Positions 8,022 through 17,865 of a stretch of 64,000 bases of DNA are shown piece by piece. Source of the DNA: Wenzhouxiangella marina (GTDB taxonomy: Bacteria; Pseudomonadota; Gammaproteobacteria; Xanthomonadales; Wenzhouxiangellaceae); the NCBI RefSeq assembly GCF_001187785.1, contig NZ_CP012154.1, forward strand, positions 2,412,501 to 2,476,500, read 5' to 3'. Under the pieces are notes generated by a model. The model searched no databases and was not told the origin of the DNA. It worked only from the letters and a program-made list of their open reading frames with translations. The first letter of the stretch is position 1, and each line of letters starts with the position of its first letter. A program made the position numbers and the translations under genes.

Positions 8022-9290
8022 TCAATGCGACTGAAGAAGCGGCCAGGCCTCGGCCACCGTACGGAACGAGCCGAACACGACCACCCGGCCCTTGGGCCCG
8101 GCGAGCTCGATCGCCTGCTCGACCGCCTCTGCCATGGATTCTACCGTGTCGACGCGCCCTGCGACAGGCGCGCGCTCCAGATCCGCGGCCAGCGCCCGCG
8201 CGTCGCGGACCCGGTCACCTTCCAGGGGCGGAACCAACCAGCGATCGAAACAGCCGGACAGCGCTCGTCCGATCCCGACCGCGTCCTTGCCTGCCAGGGC
8301 TGAAAAGACTGCAATCGTCGGCCGGGGGCCACTCACCCCCAGTTCACTGGCCAGGGCTCGGGCCGCGGCCGGATTGTGGGCCACATCGACCAGCACCTCG
8401 GGCGACGCCCCGAGCCTTTGCAGGCGGCCGCTGACCCGCGCGATCCGGACGCCGGCCTCGATCGCTGCGTCCGGGATGGCCAGACGATCACGCAGGAGCA
8501 TGGCGGCCAGGCAGGCCGTCGCCGCATTGCCAAGCTGCCAGCGTCCCGCCATGGCCGGGATCGGCAGGTCCATCCGCTGATCCTTCCAGTACAGGCGAAA
8601 CCCCGCCCCATGCCGTCGCCAACTGTACTCGTGGCCCGCGCGCCAGAGCGTCGCACCCGTCGCTTCGAGCACGTCATCCAGGCCCTTCGGGGGGCGCCGC
8701 TCGCCGAGGATCAGTGGCCGACCCGGCCTCGCGATGCCCGCCTTTTCGCGTCCGATATGCAGCCGGGTGGGGCCTAGCCAATCGGTGTGGTCGAGCGCGA
8801 TCGAAGTGATCACGGCCACATCGGGATCCAGCACGTTGACCGCGTCCAGTCGCCCGCCCAGGCCCACTTCCAGGACCCAGACGTCCACCGCCTTTCGAGC
8901 GGCCAGTACGAAGCCAGTCAGGGTCACGTGCTCGAAGTAGCTCAGGAAGACATCGCCCCTGGCCTCCTCGACGGCGTCGAGCGCTTCGACGATGGCTGCA
9001 TCGTCAGCCGGCCGGCCATCGATCCTGAAGCGTTCGGAAAAATCGATCAGGTGCGGCGAGGTGTAGGCGAAGCTGCGCAAACCCGCCTCGATCATCATCG
9101 CCTCGAGGTAGGCGACGACCGAGCCCTTGCCATTGGTTCCCCCGACCGTGACCACGGCCCGCGGCCGATGATGATCGCGACTGAGCCGGTTCCAGACCCG
9201 GGCGACCCGGTCCAGACCCAGCTCGATGCGGGATTCGGGCGAGCGCTGCTCGAGGCGCGCCAGCCAGGAAGACAGAGCGCGCGAACTCAA
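8022..9290 (-). CDS. folC: dihydrofolate synthase / folylpolyglutamate synthase
   Basis: This Mur-ligase-family enzyme adds glutamate to dihydropteroate and extends the folate polyglutamate tail. It has 422 residues. The ATP-binding P-loop GGTNGKGSV is at 50-58, and LDHTDWLG plus a carboxy-terminal Mur-ligase domain with VDVAHNPAAARAL follow. The start codon is TTG at 9290, four bases past the accD stop. No better in-frame start is visible, so folC is probably translated by coupling to accD. Confidence 0.95.
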   Translation of the reverse strand: MSSRALSSWLARLEQRSPESRIELGLDRVARVWNRLSRDHHRPRAVVTVGGTNGKGSVVAYLEAMMIEAGLRSFAYTSPHLIDFSERFRIDGRPADDAAIVEALDAVEEARGDVFLSYFEHVTLTGFVLAARKAVDVWVLEVGLGGRLDAVNVLDPDVAVITSIALDHTDWLGPTRLHIGREKAGIARPGRPLILGERRPPKGLDDVLEATGATLWRAGHEYSWRRHGAGFRLYWKDQRMDLPIPAMAGRWQLGNAATACLAAMLLRDRLAIPDAAIEAGVRIARVSGRLQRLGASPEVLVDVAHNPAAARALASELGVSGPRPTIAVFSALAGKDAVGIGRALSGCFDRWLVPPLEGDRVRDARALAADLERAPVAGRVDTVESMAEAVEQAIELAGPKGRVVVFGSFRTVAEAWPLLQSH

Positions 9291-9294
9291 GGAC

Positions 9295-10230
9295 TCAGGC
9301 GTCGTCGGCTCGCTCGCCCAGATCCTCGCCGGACTCGGCAGGCGATGATTCGAGCAGCTCGCCCTCGCGCACTTCCATCCGACGGCTGAGCATCAATCCG
9401 AGCAGCAGGTGCACACGCTGACGCAGTTCACGCCGGTCGACGATCTGGTCGATGGCGCCTTTCTCGAGCAGGAATTCCGACCGCTGGAAGCCCTCGGGCA
9501 GCGTTTCTCGAACGGTCTGCTCGATCACCCGAGGCCCGGCAAATCCGATCAGCGCATTCGGTTCGGCCAGATTGACGTCGCCCAGCATGCCCAGGCTCGC
9601 CGACACGCCACCCGTGGTCGGATGGGTGAGCACGGAGACATAGGGCAGACCGCGCTCGGCCATGCGCGCCAGACCCGCCGAGGTTCGCGCCATCTGCATC
9701 AGGGAAAACAGCCCCTCCTGCATGCGCGCGCCACCCGAGGCGGCGAAACAGACCAGCGGCAGCTCGGCATCGAGGCACTCGTGCACGGCGGCCATGAAAC
9801 GCTCACCCACCACCGAGCCCATCGAGCCACCCATGAAGCGGAAATCGAAGGCACAGGCCACCAGGTCCATACCGAGCAGCTTGCCGCGCAGGGCCACCAG
9901 GGCGTCGTTCTCGCCGGTCGCCTTCTGGGTCGCGGTCAGACGGTCGCGATACTTCTTCGTGTCCCTGAACTTCAAGGGATCGACAGGCACCAGGTCGGCG
10001 CCAAGTTCGATCTGATCGCCCTCGTCGAGGAAGGCTTGCAAACGGGCCCGACCGGACAGGCTCATATGGAAGTCGCACTTGGGGCAGACCTGGAGGTTGC
10101 GTTCCAGCTCGGGTTGGTAGAGCACGGCGTCGCAGGCCTTGCACTTGGTCCAAAGCCCATCGGGCACCTTGCGCGACTTGCCGCCTTCGGTGCGAATCCG
10201 CGCGGGCATCAGTTTCTGGAACCAGCTCAT
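9295..10230 (-). CDS. accD: acetyl-CoA carboxylase carboxyltransferase subunit beta
   Basis: This is the beta half of the carboxyltransferase that makes malonyl-CoA for fatty acid synthesis; its partner AccA is not in the window. It has 311 residues. The amino-terminal four-cysteine zinc finger is complete (C30, C33, C49, C52). The crotonase-type core contains [12 protein letters not shown] and GGARMQEG. The carboxy terminus is acidic. Its ATG overlaps the trpA stop by four bases. Confidence 0.97.
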   Translation of the reverse strand: MSWFQKLMPARIRTEGGKSRKVPDGLWTKCKACDAVLYQPELERNLQVCPKCDFHMSLSGRARLQAFLDEGDQIELGADLVPVDPLKFRDTKKYRDRLTATQKATGENDALVALRGKLLGMDLVACAFDFRFMGGSMGSVVGERFMAAVHECLDAELPLVCFAASGGARMQEGLFSLMQMARTSAGLARMAERGLPYVSVLTHPTTGGVSASLGMLGDVNLAEPNALIGFAGPRVIEQTVRETLPEGFQRSEFLLEKGAIDQIVDRRELRQRVHLLLGLMLSRRMEVREGELLESSPAESGEDLGERADDA

Positions 10231-11063
10231 GAAGCGTTTGCGGCCTTGTCCTGAATGGGGCCGTTATTGTCCATGGCCTGACGGACGGGGGCAAGGTATT
10301 CCTTCACGACCGCCACCGCCTGTGCCACGGACTCGCAGCGATCGAGGCGATCGACCAGGGCCGAACCGATGACCACACCGTCGGCCACCCGAGCCACGGC
10401 CGCCGCCTGCTCCGGCTCGCGAATCCCGAAACCGACGCAGACCGGCAGCTCGGCGTGCGCGCGCACCCGTTCGACCATCGGACCCAGACTGTCGACATCC
10501 AGGCTGGCCGCCCCGGTGACGCCCTTGATGGACACGTAGTAGACGAAGCCGCCGGCGAGTTCCGCCGTGCGGTCGAGGCGACGCTCGGTGGTCGTGGGCG
10601 CGATCAGGAAGATCTGATGCAGTCCACGGGCATCGAGCTCGCCACGCAGCTCGGCGGCTTCATCGGCCGGACAGTCCACGATCAATAGACCATCGACCCC
10701 TGCCTCCGAGGCTTCATCGGCGAAGCGGGTGATTCCGCGGCGCTCGATCGGATTGGTGTAGCCCATCAGGATCAGGGGTGTTTCGGCATCGCGCTCGCGG
10801 AAGCGGCGCACCATCTCCAGCACCCGATCGAGATTCATGCCCTGGTCCAGCGCTCGGGCACAGGCGTTCTGGATCACGGGTCCGTCGGCCATGACATCGG
10901 AAAAGGGCATGCCGAGCTCCAGCAGGTCGGCACCGGCCTCGACGGCCGCGTGCAGGATGTCCACGCTGGCCTCGGGGCTCGGATGACCCGCAGTGACGTA
11001 CGGAATGAGCGCGGTGCGCCCGCGCGTCTTCAGATCGGTAAATCGTTGGTCGATACGGTTCAA
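10227..11063 (-). CDS. trpA: tryptophan synthase alpha subunit
   Basis: TrpA splits indole-3-glycerol phosphate and channels indole to TrpB. It has 278 residues. The catalytic residues E49 ([10 protein letters not shown]) and D60 (DGPVIQ) fall at the classical numbering. The start is TTG at 11063, overlapping the trpB stop as TTGA, which suggests translational coupling within the trpF-trpB-trpA-accD transcript. Confidence 0.97.
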   Translation of the reverse strand: MNRIDQRFTDLKTRGRTALIPYVTAGHPSPEASVDILHAAVEAGADLLELGMPFSDVMADGPVIQNACARALDQGMNLDRVLEMVRRFRERDAETPLILMGYTNPIERRGITRFADEASEAGVDGLLIVDCPADEAAELRGELDARGLHQIFLIAPTTTERRLDRTAELAGGFVYYVSIKGVTGAASLDVDSLGPMVERVRAHAELPVCVGFGIREPEQAAAVARVADGVVIGSALVDRLDRCESVAQAVAVVKEYLAPVRQAMDNNGPIQDKAANAS

Positions 11064-12283
11064 AACTCGATGCCCTCCAGATCGGCCACGGTATGGATGT
11101 CCTTGTCGCCCCGGCCGGACAGGTTGACCAGCACGATCTCGTCGCTGGGCAGTTCGGCCGCCAGCTTCATGCCATAGGCGATGGCGTGCGCGCTCTCCAG
11201 GGCCGGCATGATGCCTTCGCTTCGAGTCAGCGCATGGAAGGCGGCCAGGGCCTCCTCGTCGCTGATGCCCACGTAGCGCGCTCGCCCGCTGTCCTTCAGC
11301 CAGGCGTGTTCCGGACCCACGCCCGGATAATCCAGGCCGGCCGACACCGAGTGCGTGTGCCGGATCTGGCCCGCGTCGTCATCGAGCAGATAGGTCCGAC
11401 TGCCGTGCAGGACGCCCACGCGGCCTGCACACAGGCTGGCCGCATGCTCCAGGCCCGACAGGCCCCGACCGGCGGCCTCGACGCCGATCATCTCGACCTC
11501 GGAATCCTCGATGAAGGGGTGGAACAGACCGATCGCGTTCGAGCCACCGCCGACGCAGGCCACGAGGGCCTTCGGCAGGGTGCCGAACTCTTCGAGCATC
11601 TGCGCGCGCGCCTCGCGACCGACCACGGCGTTGAAATCACGCACCATCGCCGGATAGGGGTGTGGACCGGCGACCGTGCCAAGGATGTAGAAGGTGTCGT
11701 CCACGTTGGTGACCCAGTCGCGCATGGCCTCGTTCAAGGCGTCCTTCAGCGTTCTCGAGCCGGCCGTGACGCTGACGACTTCGGCGCCGAGCAGCTTCAT
11801 GCGGTAGACGTTGATCGCCTGGCGCTTGACGTCATCGGCGCCCATGTAGACGACACAATCCATTCCCAGACGAGCCGCCACCGTGGCCGAAGCCACCCCA
11901 TGCTGGCCGGCGCCGGTCTCGGCGATCACCCGCTTCTTGCCCATCGCGCGAGCCAGCAGGCCCTGACCGATGGTGTTGTTGATCTTGTGCGCGCCGGTGT
12001 GGTTGAGATCCTCGCGCTTGAGCACGATCTTCGCTCCTCCCATCTGCCGGGTCAGGTTCTCAGCTACATAGAGGGGCGATGGCCGACCGACGAAATGGGT
12101 CAGATCGCGATCCAGCTCGGCGAGGAAGTCGGGGTCTTTCAGGTACTTGCGCCAGGCTTCATCCAGCTCTTCGAGTGCGGGCATGAGGGTTTCGGAGACG
12201 AAACGCCCGCCGAATGCACCGAAATGCCCGGTCGCATCGGGAAGATGGACTTCGGGCGCCAGATTTCTTGCTGGATCAGCCAT
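11060..12283 (-). CDS. trpB: tryptophan synthase beta subunit
   Basis: This PLP enzyme condenses indole and serine to tryptophan and works as an alpha2-beta2 complex with TrpA. It has 407 residues. The PLP lysine is K100 in [10 protein letters not shown], and the phosphate-binding GGGSNAIG loop is present. It belongs to the standard TrpB1 class. The gene overlaps trpF by eight bases upstream and trpA by four bases downstream. No leader peptide or attenuator precedes it, since truA and trpF abut directly. Confidence 0.98.
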   Translation of the reverse strand: MADPARNLAPEVHLPDATGHFGAFGGRFVSETLMPALEELDEAWRKYLKDPDFLAELDRDLTHFVGRPSPLYVAENLTRQMGGAKIVLKREDLNHTGAHKINNTIGQGLLARAMGKKRVIAETGAGQHGVASATVAARLGMDCVVYMGADDVKRQAINVYRMKLLGAEVVSVTAGSRTLKDALNEAMRDWVTNVDDTFYILGTVAGPHPYPAMVRDFNAVVGREARAQMLEEFGTLPKALVACVGGGSNAIGLFHPFIEDSEVEMIGVEAAGRGLSGLEHAASLCAGRVGVLHGSRTYLLDDDAGQIRHTHSVSAGLDYPGVGPEHAWLKDSGRARYVGISDEEALAAFHALTRSEGIMPALESAHAIAYGMKLAAELPSDEIVLVNLSGRGDKDIHTVADLEGIEF

Positions 12284-12893
12284 GTTGCGATACCTCGTTG
12301 ACTGCGTTGATGAATGCTCGAATTAGCCTATCACTCTTGATTCCAGGACGCGTTTCGACGCCGCTGGACACGTCGACGGCCTCGGGCCGCGTCCGGCGGC
12401 AGGCCTCGGCGACGTTGTCGGGATCGAGCCCGCCGGCCAGGATCCAGGGCCTGGGGAGATCCGGAATCGTGCTCCAATCGAATCGCTGGCCGCTGCCGCC
12501 CATGGTCGATCCCGCATGGGCATCGAGCAGCAGGGCATCGGCGCCGGCCCAGGCCCGATAGTCGGGAGCCGGTTCGGCCCCGGGCGCCAGTGCCTTGATC
12601 CAGGGCCGTTGGAAGCTCGCACAGAAGTCCGGCGATTCGTTCCCGTGAAATTGAAGCTGCTCGAGGGGCAGCTGGTCGATCACGCCCTGCACGGCCTCGG
12701 CCGAGGCGTTCATGAACAAACCCACCCGGACAACGAAGGGCGGCAGGGCCCGGGCGATTTCGCGCGCCTGCTCGATGGTCACGCATCGCGGGCTGCGCTC
12801 GACAAAGACCAGACCGATCGCATGCGCGCCGGCATGGCTGGCGGCAAGTGCATCTTCGACCCGAGTCAGACCACAGACCTTGACCCGAATCAT
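12276..12893 (-). CDS. trpF: phosphoribosylanthranilate isomerase
   Basis: This TIM-barrel enzyme catalyses the Amadori rearrangement of phosphoribosylanthranilate in tryptophan synthesis. It has 205 residues. The catalytic Cys7 is in VKVCGLTR, and the carboxy-terminal DVSSGVE motif carries the catalytic aspartate and phosphate contacts. It overlaps truA by four bases at its start. The truA-trpF-trpB-trpA-accD order is the Xanthomonas-like arrangement; in Pseudomonas trpBA is located elsewhere. Confidence 0.96.
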   Translation of the reverse strand: MIRVKVCGLTRVEDALAASHAGAHAIGLVFVERSPRCVTIEQAREIARALPPFVVRVGLFMNASAEAVQGVIDQLPLEQLQFHGNESPDFCASFQRPWIKALAPGAEPAPDYRAWAGADALLLDAHAGSTMGGSGQRFDWSTIPDLPRPWILAGGLDPDNVAEACRRTRPEAVDVSSGVETRPGIKSDRLIRAFINAVNEVSQHG

Positions 12894-13690
12894 CGATCCG
12901 CCACGGTTTCCTCGCCGGGGAAACCCACCTCTTCGCGAATCGGCAATTCCGGAAAGTCTGGATAGGTCGGGTACATGAACGTCAATCCGTCGGCCGGAGC
13001 CGTGATGCCGGCTTGGGTACGATCCCGCGCCTCGAGCAGCGATTCGATCCAGGAAATCGGCCGCCGATCGTCCCCCACAGCGATCAAGGCGCCCGCGATA
13101 TTACGGACCATATGATAGACGAAGGCGTTCGCCTCGATGTCAATCCGGACTTCACAACCCGACCGACTCACGGCAACCGAATGCACGGTTCGAACCGGGC
13201 TTTTTGCCTGACAGCCGCGAGCGCGGAAACTGCTGAAATCATGCTCACCCAGAAGCGCCTGCGCGGCCTCGTGCATGCGGCCCGCATCGAGGGGGTGACG
13301 AATCCAGGACATTCGGCCCAGCTCGATGGCCGGCCGCACCCAGCGATTGAGGATTCGATAGCGGTATCGGCGCCGTGTCGCGGAGAAGCGCGCATGGAAT
13401 CGATCATCGACCTGCCGCACCCAGAGCAGCGTGGCGCCCTCGTGCAACACGGTGTTGGCGCCCAGAACCCAGGAGCGCTCGCTGCGCTCGGCTTCCGTTT
13501 CGAAGTGAATGACCTGGCAGCGAGCGTGGACGCCGGTATCGGTCCGCCCGGCGCAGTGAACGGTCACCGGATGATCGGCCACCCGGGCCAGCGCCGCTTC
13601 GACGCTGGCCTGCACGGTCGGCGACTGGCGCTGACGCTGCCAGCCGAAGAACCGCGTGCCGTCGTACTCAACGCCGGCCGCAAGACGCAT
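12890..13690 (-). CDS. truA: tRNA pseudouridine(38-40) synthase
   Basis: TruA isomerises uridines 38-40 in the anticodon stem-loop of many tRNAs. It has 266 residues, near the family norm. The catalytic aspartate is D51 in CAGRTDTGVHA, and the VYHMVRNIAGALIAVG region is typical of the carboxy-terminal half. It starts 17 bases after the fimV stop. Confidence 0.96.
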   Translation of the reverse strand: MRLAAGVEYDGTRFFGWQRQRQSPTVQASVEAALARVADHPVTVHCAGRTDTGVHARCQVIHFETEAERSERSWVLGANTVLHEGATLLWVRQVDDRFHARFSATRRRYRYRILNRWVRPAIELGRMSWIRHPLDAGRMHEAAQALLGEHDFSSFRARGCQAKSPVRTVHSVAVSRSGCEVRIDIEANAFVYHMVRNIAGALIAVGDDRRPISWIESLLEARDRTQAGITAPADGLTFMYPTYPDFPELPIREEVGFPGEETVADR

Positions 13691-13707
13691 GAACCGTTCC
13701 GCCCGAT

Positions 13708-16638
13708 CTACATGTCGTCGAGCAGTTCCTGCGCCTGCTCACGCTTGGCCCTGGAGCCGCCGTTGACGATCTCCTCGAGCAGGGTGCGGGCCGAATCGGG
13801 ATCGTCCATCGACAGGTAGGCCCGCGCCAGGTCCAGCTTGACCTCGGCATCATCGTCGCTGAGTTCCGGTGCTTCCTCGTCATCAGCCTCCGGAACGCCC
13901 TCCAAGCTCGGTTCGACGTCATCGTCGAAGGAGGCCTCTTCCTCGCCGGAAGCCGTGTCCCGGCCGAGGAAAGCCTCGAGCTCCTGATTGCCGGTTTCCT
14001 CGGCGAGTTCCTGCGTGCTCAGATCGAGCGTTTCGTCAGCACCCGTCGAGACTCCCTCATCCTCGTCCGAATTGCCACCGGACGTGAAGGTCGCCAGTTC
14101 CTCGGCGTCGAGCTGAAGCGTGTCTTCGGAGTCGAGTTTCAGGGTGTCGTCGACCTCGTCGAGCTTGAGCGTGTCACCGGCATCGAGATCGTCGTCCTCA
14201 TCGCCCAGATCGAGGTCGAGGGGAAGCCCCTCATCCTCGGACCGCGACGACTCGGAATCGCCGCCCAGAGTCTCGCCGCCCAGAGTCTCGCCGCCCAGGG
14301 ACTCACCCCCGAGCGAATCCCCGCCCAGGTCCTCGAGCCCACCGGAATCCTCGGCACCGAGATCCAGGCTGAGGCCATCGTCTTCGTCGTTCTCGGCCGC
14401 ATCGATCGAAACCTCGGGCTCGGAGACCTCGGCTTGGTCTTCGGAGCTCTCGTCTTCGGACGCGGTGGAGAAATCGAACGAGTATCCCGAGTCCGTGGCT
14501 TCGGCTTCGTCGTCGGCGGCCTCGGGCTCATCGTCCAGACGATCCGAGAGGGCAGCCAGGTCCATATCGATCGCATCGGACAGGGTTTCTTCAGCCCGAT
14601 CCTCGCGGCTCGGAGCCGAATCGGCGTCATCGTCCTCCTGATCGAAGACGGAGGCCTCGGCAACCACATCGTCCTCGAATTCCGAGCCATGAATATCGTC
14701 ACCGCTCGACGAGTCATCGCCGCCAAGAATCCCGAGCATCTCTCGAGTCTTGGTGTCCAGGCCTTCGTCATCGTCGTCATCGAGACCGATCGAGGCCGTT
14801 TCCGGCGGCGTCAGCAGCGGATGATCCGGTGCATTGACGACAGCCAGATTCAGTGCCTCCTGCCAGCGCGGATCGTCATCATGGTCGACCACGGCGTACA
14901 TGCCGTCGAGGGCATCGGAAAAGGCACTTTCATCCCCTTCCGCCGCCAGGGTATTGAGCAGGGCCAGATGCGCATCGAGATCATCGCGGTTCGATGCCAC
15001 TCGCTCGCGTGCTGCCTCGACATCGACGCCGGTCACTCCGGCGCTCGGTCCCGCGGCGTCTCCGGAAGCCCCGCGCTTGCGCAACCACCAGAAGGCGCCT
15101 GCACCGCCGGCAAGCACGAGCGCCAGCACCGCCCAGATCCAGGCAGGCAATCCACCCGAGCCGGTATCCGTGACGGGCATGGGTGCAGGCTCGGCCATGG
15201 TCGGTTCGGTCGTGCTCGCCTCTTGCTGCGTGCTGTCGGTATCGCTTGCGCCCTGTTCGGCATCGACCGTCTCGGCCGGAGCCTCGCTCGCGACTTCCTC
15301 GCCCGCACCGAGCTCGTCTTCCAGCTGGCGGAAATAGGCGTCCACCTCGTCACCCGTTGCCTCTTCGGCGCTCGCAGCGGCATCGGCAGCGGCCATTTCC
15401 GCTTCCGCCGCACGGGCCTCGCGAGCGTCCCGCAGACGCGCTTCGAGGTTGGCCATTTCTTCGTCGGCGATAGCCAGACCAGCCATTTCCCGGGCTTCGA
15501 TCGCGTCCCGGATTTCTTCGATCTGCCGGTAGAACTGGTCGTTCTCCAGCCCTTCGGTGTACATCTGGTCTTCCAGTTCGCTGAGCCGCGCACGCGCCTC
15601 GCTCAGCTCGGCTTCGGACACGGCCGGACCCTCGTCGTCGACTTCACCTTCGGGCGGCACGACTTCCAGACGATGCACCACGTCATCCACCGGCGCTTCC
15701 TGCTCGGGCTCGGACTCGACTTCGACTTCGGGAATGGCTTCATCGGCGATTACCGGCACTTCGGCCACGGCCGCACCCGGCTGCCAGGCCTGCATCTGGG
15801 CGCGCATGCGCCGATCGGCCTCGGCCGCATCGATGCCGAGCACCTCGTCGCTGCTCGGCATGGTCAGCTCGGCACCGCGGCGAAGCTGATTGGCGTTGCC
15901 GTTGATGAAGGCCTGCGGGTTGCGATCCAGAATCGCCAGCATGACCTGGTTCATGGTCATCCCCGAACTCGGGCGCCAGCTGTAGGCAATACTCCAGAGG
16001 GTCTGGCCAGGGGCAATCGGGCCAACGACATTCGGCCGAACCGCGGCCGGGGCGCGCTCGACCGGTTGCGCAGCCGGACGGGGCTGCGGCTCCGGTGCCG
16101 GCGCGGCTTCACGCGCCGGAGCGGGCGCCGGACGCGGACGCGTGGCTTCGGGCTGACGAGCCGGTTCGGCCGGCATCGAACGGGGCGCGGCCTCGGTGTC
16201 GACCCGGCGAATCGGCGGCGCCACCGGCACCGTCGGCGGATCCAGGAACAGCGTGTATTCGCGCAGCACGCGGCCGTTGGACCAGCGCGCATCGATCAGC
16301 ACCTGGACGATCGGATCTTCCACCTCACGCGAGGAACGGACGCGGATCAAGGGCGGGTCGACCCGACGGTCGACGGTCACATCGAGACCGAGCGACAGCG
16401 CATCCGATGGGATGCCCAGTCGGTCGTAGTCGGAGGAGAGCGCGGGCGCCACGGTCAGCGAATCCAGGCTGCCGCCGGCGGGCTCGATCAGGCGGATGCT
16501 GACGTCAAGTGGCTGTCCCAGATAGGAATCGACCCTCGCCTCGCCCAGGCCCAGCGCTCTCAGCCAGTCGGCCGGGAACAGCAGCAGCAGCGCAAGCAGC
16601 AAGCTCGTGGTAATGACTTTCATCGTTGTTGGACGCAT
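13708..16638 (-). CDS. fimV: FimV-type peptidoglycan-binding hub protein
   Basis: The protein has 976 residues. It has a signal peptide (about 1-30) and a FimV amino-terminal beta domain opening with LGEARVDSYLGQPLDVSIRL. A Pro/Ala linker, a LysM-like peptidoglycan-binding domain (about 203-262) and a coiled coil (about 340-430) follow. After a membrane helix (about 499-520) there is a very acidic cytoplasmic region, ending in a TPR-like FimV carboxy-terminal domain (VKLDLARAYLSMDDPDSARTLL, about 925 onward). FimV supports type IV pilus assembly, twitching and polar localisation. The acidic region holds five tandem LGG[D/E][S/T] units and several TLKLD-like units. ATG 16638 is chosen because AGAGGG lies about 11 bases upstream; GTG 16650 and ATG 16623 are alternatives. 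Confidence 0.93.
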   Translation of the reverse strand: MRPTTMKVITTSLLLALLLLFPADWLRALGLGEARVDSYLGQPLDVSIRLIEPAGGSLDSLTVAPALSSDYDRLGIPSDALSLGLDVTVDRRVDPPLIRVRSSREVEDPIVQVLIDARWSNGRVLREYTLFLDPPTVPVAPPIRRVDTEAAPRSMPAEPARQPEATRPRPAPAPAREAAPAPEPQPRPAAQPVERAPAAVRPNVVGPIAPGQTLWSIAYSWRPSSGMTMNQVMLAILDRNPQAFINGNANQLRRGAELTMPSSDEVLGIDAAEADRRMRAQMQAWQPGAAVAEVPVIADEAIPEVEVESEPEQEAPVDDVVHRLEVVPPEGEVDDEGPAVSEAELSEARARLSELEDQMYTEGLENDQFYRQIEEIRDAIEAREMAGLAIADEEMANLEARLRDAREARAAEAEMAAADAAASAEEATGDEVDAYFRQLEDELGAGEEVASEAPAETVDAEQGASDTDSTQQEASTTEPTMAEPAPMPVTDTGSGGLPAWIWAVLALVLAGGAGAFWWLRKRGASGDAAGPSAGVTGVDVEAARERVASNRDDLDAHLALLNTLAAEGDESAFSDALDGMYAVVDHDDDPRWQEALNLAVVNAPDHPLLTPPETASIGLDDDDDEGLDTKTREMLGILGGDDSSSGDDIHGSEFEDDVVAEASVFDQEDDDADSAPSREDRAEETLSDAIDMDLAALSDRLDDEPEAADDEAEATDSGYSFDFSTASEDESSEDQAEVSEPEVSIDAAENDEDDGLSLDLGAEDSGGLEDLGGDSLGGESLGGETLGGETLGGDSESSRSEDEGLPLDLDLGDEDDDLDAGDTLKLDEVDDTLKLDSEDTLQLDAEELATFTSGGNSDEDEGVSTGADETLDLSTQELAEETGNQELEAFLGRDTASGEEEASFDDDVEPSLEGVPEADDEEAPELSDDDAEVKLDLARAYLSMDDPDSARTLLEEIVNGGSRAKREQAQELLDDM
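14254..14328 (-). repeat. five 15-bp tandem repeats inside fimV
   Basis: Five consecutive 15-base units encode LGGDS, LGGES, LGGET, LGGET and LGGDS in the acidic cytoplasmic segment of FimV. The two middle units are nearly identical at DNA level, so copy number could vary by slippage without shifting the frame. Confidence 0.85.
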
Positions 16639-16684
16639 CGACCCGACCACCCTCTTCTGACAAAACTTTTAGTTAATTCAAGCG

Positions 16685-16693
16685 AGTATACCA
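16685..16693 (-). promoter_or_regulatory. extended -10 element, likely fimV promoter
   Basis: Read on the minus strand, this is TGGTATACT, an extended -10 hexamer with the upstream TG. It lies in an A/T-rich island (about 16660-16725) that contrasts with the GC-rich surroundings and sits about 47 bases before the chosen fimV start. No good -35 is seen at 17-18 bases, which is tolerable for extended -10 promoters. Confidence 0.5.
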
Positions 16694-16761
16694 ATGACTT
16701 CACAAAATAAGAAACCATGGTTTTTCGACTCCCGACCGCGCCCCGCAGCGGACCCGATCCA

Positions 16762-17787
16762 TCATGCGCCTTGCACCCCGATCAGACGCTCCGCAATCTG
16801 CACCGCGTTGAGCGCCGCTCCCTTGCGAACATTGTCGGAAACCACCCAGAAATCAATACCTTTGGGGTGACTCAGGTCGCGCCGCAGGCGCGCGACGAAG
16901 ACCTCGTCGTGCCCGGCCGCATCGACCAGCGGCGTGGCCAGTTCCCGATCGGCCATCAGACGGACGCCGGGGGCCGCCGAGAGTAGTTCAGTCACGGCAT
17001 CGATCTCAATGAAATCATCGGTTTCCAGATGAATCGCTTCACCGTGTCCGACAAAGACCGGCACGCGCACGGCGGTTGCGTTCACCGCGATCGCTTCGCT
17101 GCCCAGGATTCGCCGGGTCTCGTGGTGCATCTTCATCTCTTCGCGAGTGTAGCCGTTGTCCTCGAAGCGATCGATGGCCGGAATCAGGTTGAAGGCGATC
17201 GGCGCCGAGAAAACCTCCGGCTCGGGGTCGCGGAAATTGAAGCGGTCGGCGCACTGCCGGCCGAGTTCCTCCATCGCCTGCTTGCCCGCCCCCGAGACCG
17301 ACTGGTAGGTGGCGACGTTGATACGACGCACGCCCACGGCGCGGTGAATCGGTGCGACCGCCAGCAGCATCTGGATCGTCGAGCAGTTGGGGTTGGCGAT
17401 GATGCCCTGCCCCGGCCAATCGTCGAGGACCTCGCCATTGACCTCCGGCACCACCAGCGGCACGTCGTCGTGCATCCGGAAATGGGAGGTGTTATCGATC
17501 ACCGTGCAACCGGCGGCCGCCGCGCGAGGAGCGTGCTCCGCCGACACGGACCCGCCGGCTGAAAACAACGCGAAATCAACACCTTCGAAGTCGAAGCTCG
17601 CCAGATCGTCGACCACCAGCGAACGGCGGCCGAAACTGACCTCTCGACCCACGGAGCGCTCGCTGGCCAGGGCCACGACCTCGCTGGCGGGAAAGGCACG
17701 CGAGGCGAGCAACTCCAGCATGGTTTCACCCACGATGCCGGTGGCCCCCACGACGGCTACCCGATATCCCTTCTTGTTCTCGCTCAT
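16762..17787 (-). CDS. asd: aspartate-semialdehyde dehydrogenase
   Basis: Asd reduces aspartyl phosphate to aspartate semialdehyde, the branch point to lysine/diaminopimelate, threonine and methionine. It has 341 residues. The NADP-binding GATGIVGETM motif is at about 14-23 and the active-site nucleophile is C135 in NPNCSTIQ. A longer frame reaches 17859, but ATG 17787 gives the normal amino terminus. It is linked in function to the aspartokinase gene at the right end of the window. Confidence 0.96.
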   Translation of the reverse strand: MSENKKGYRVAVVGATGIVGETMLELLASRAFPASEVVALASERSVGREVSFGRRSLVVDDLASFDFEGVDFALFSAGGSVSAEHAPRAAAAGCTVIDNTSHFRMHDDVPLVVPEVNGEVLDDWPGQGIIANPNCSTIQMLLAVAPIHRAVGVRRINVATYQSVSGAGKQAMEELGRQCADRFNFRDPEPEVFSAPIAFNLIPAIDRFEDNGYTREEMKMHHETRRILGSEAIAVNATAVRVPVFVGHGEAIHLETDDFIEIDAVTELLSAAPGVRLMADRELATPLVDAAGHDEVFVARLRRDLSHPKGIDFWVVSDNVRKGAALNAVQIAERLIGVQGA

Positions 17788-17865
17788 CACTGCCTCGGAC
17801 GGCTGGTCTGCTTGGGAAGAGCGCAGAGTAACGGAATTGTCACTCCGATAGGGAAGCAACGAACT

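Noticed and set aside
12276-12893. trp leader or attenuator before trpF
   Set aside because: truA overlaps trpF by four bases, leaving no room for a leader peptide and terminator pair.
14434-16710. Long plus-strand open frame of 758 codons opposite fimV
   Set aside because: It is antisense to a gene with signal peptide, LysM and membrane domains in order, has an Arg/His/Gly-biased translation with no family resemblance, and arises from high GC content.
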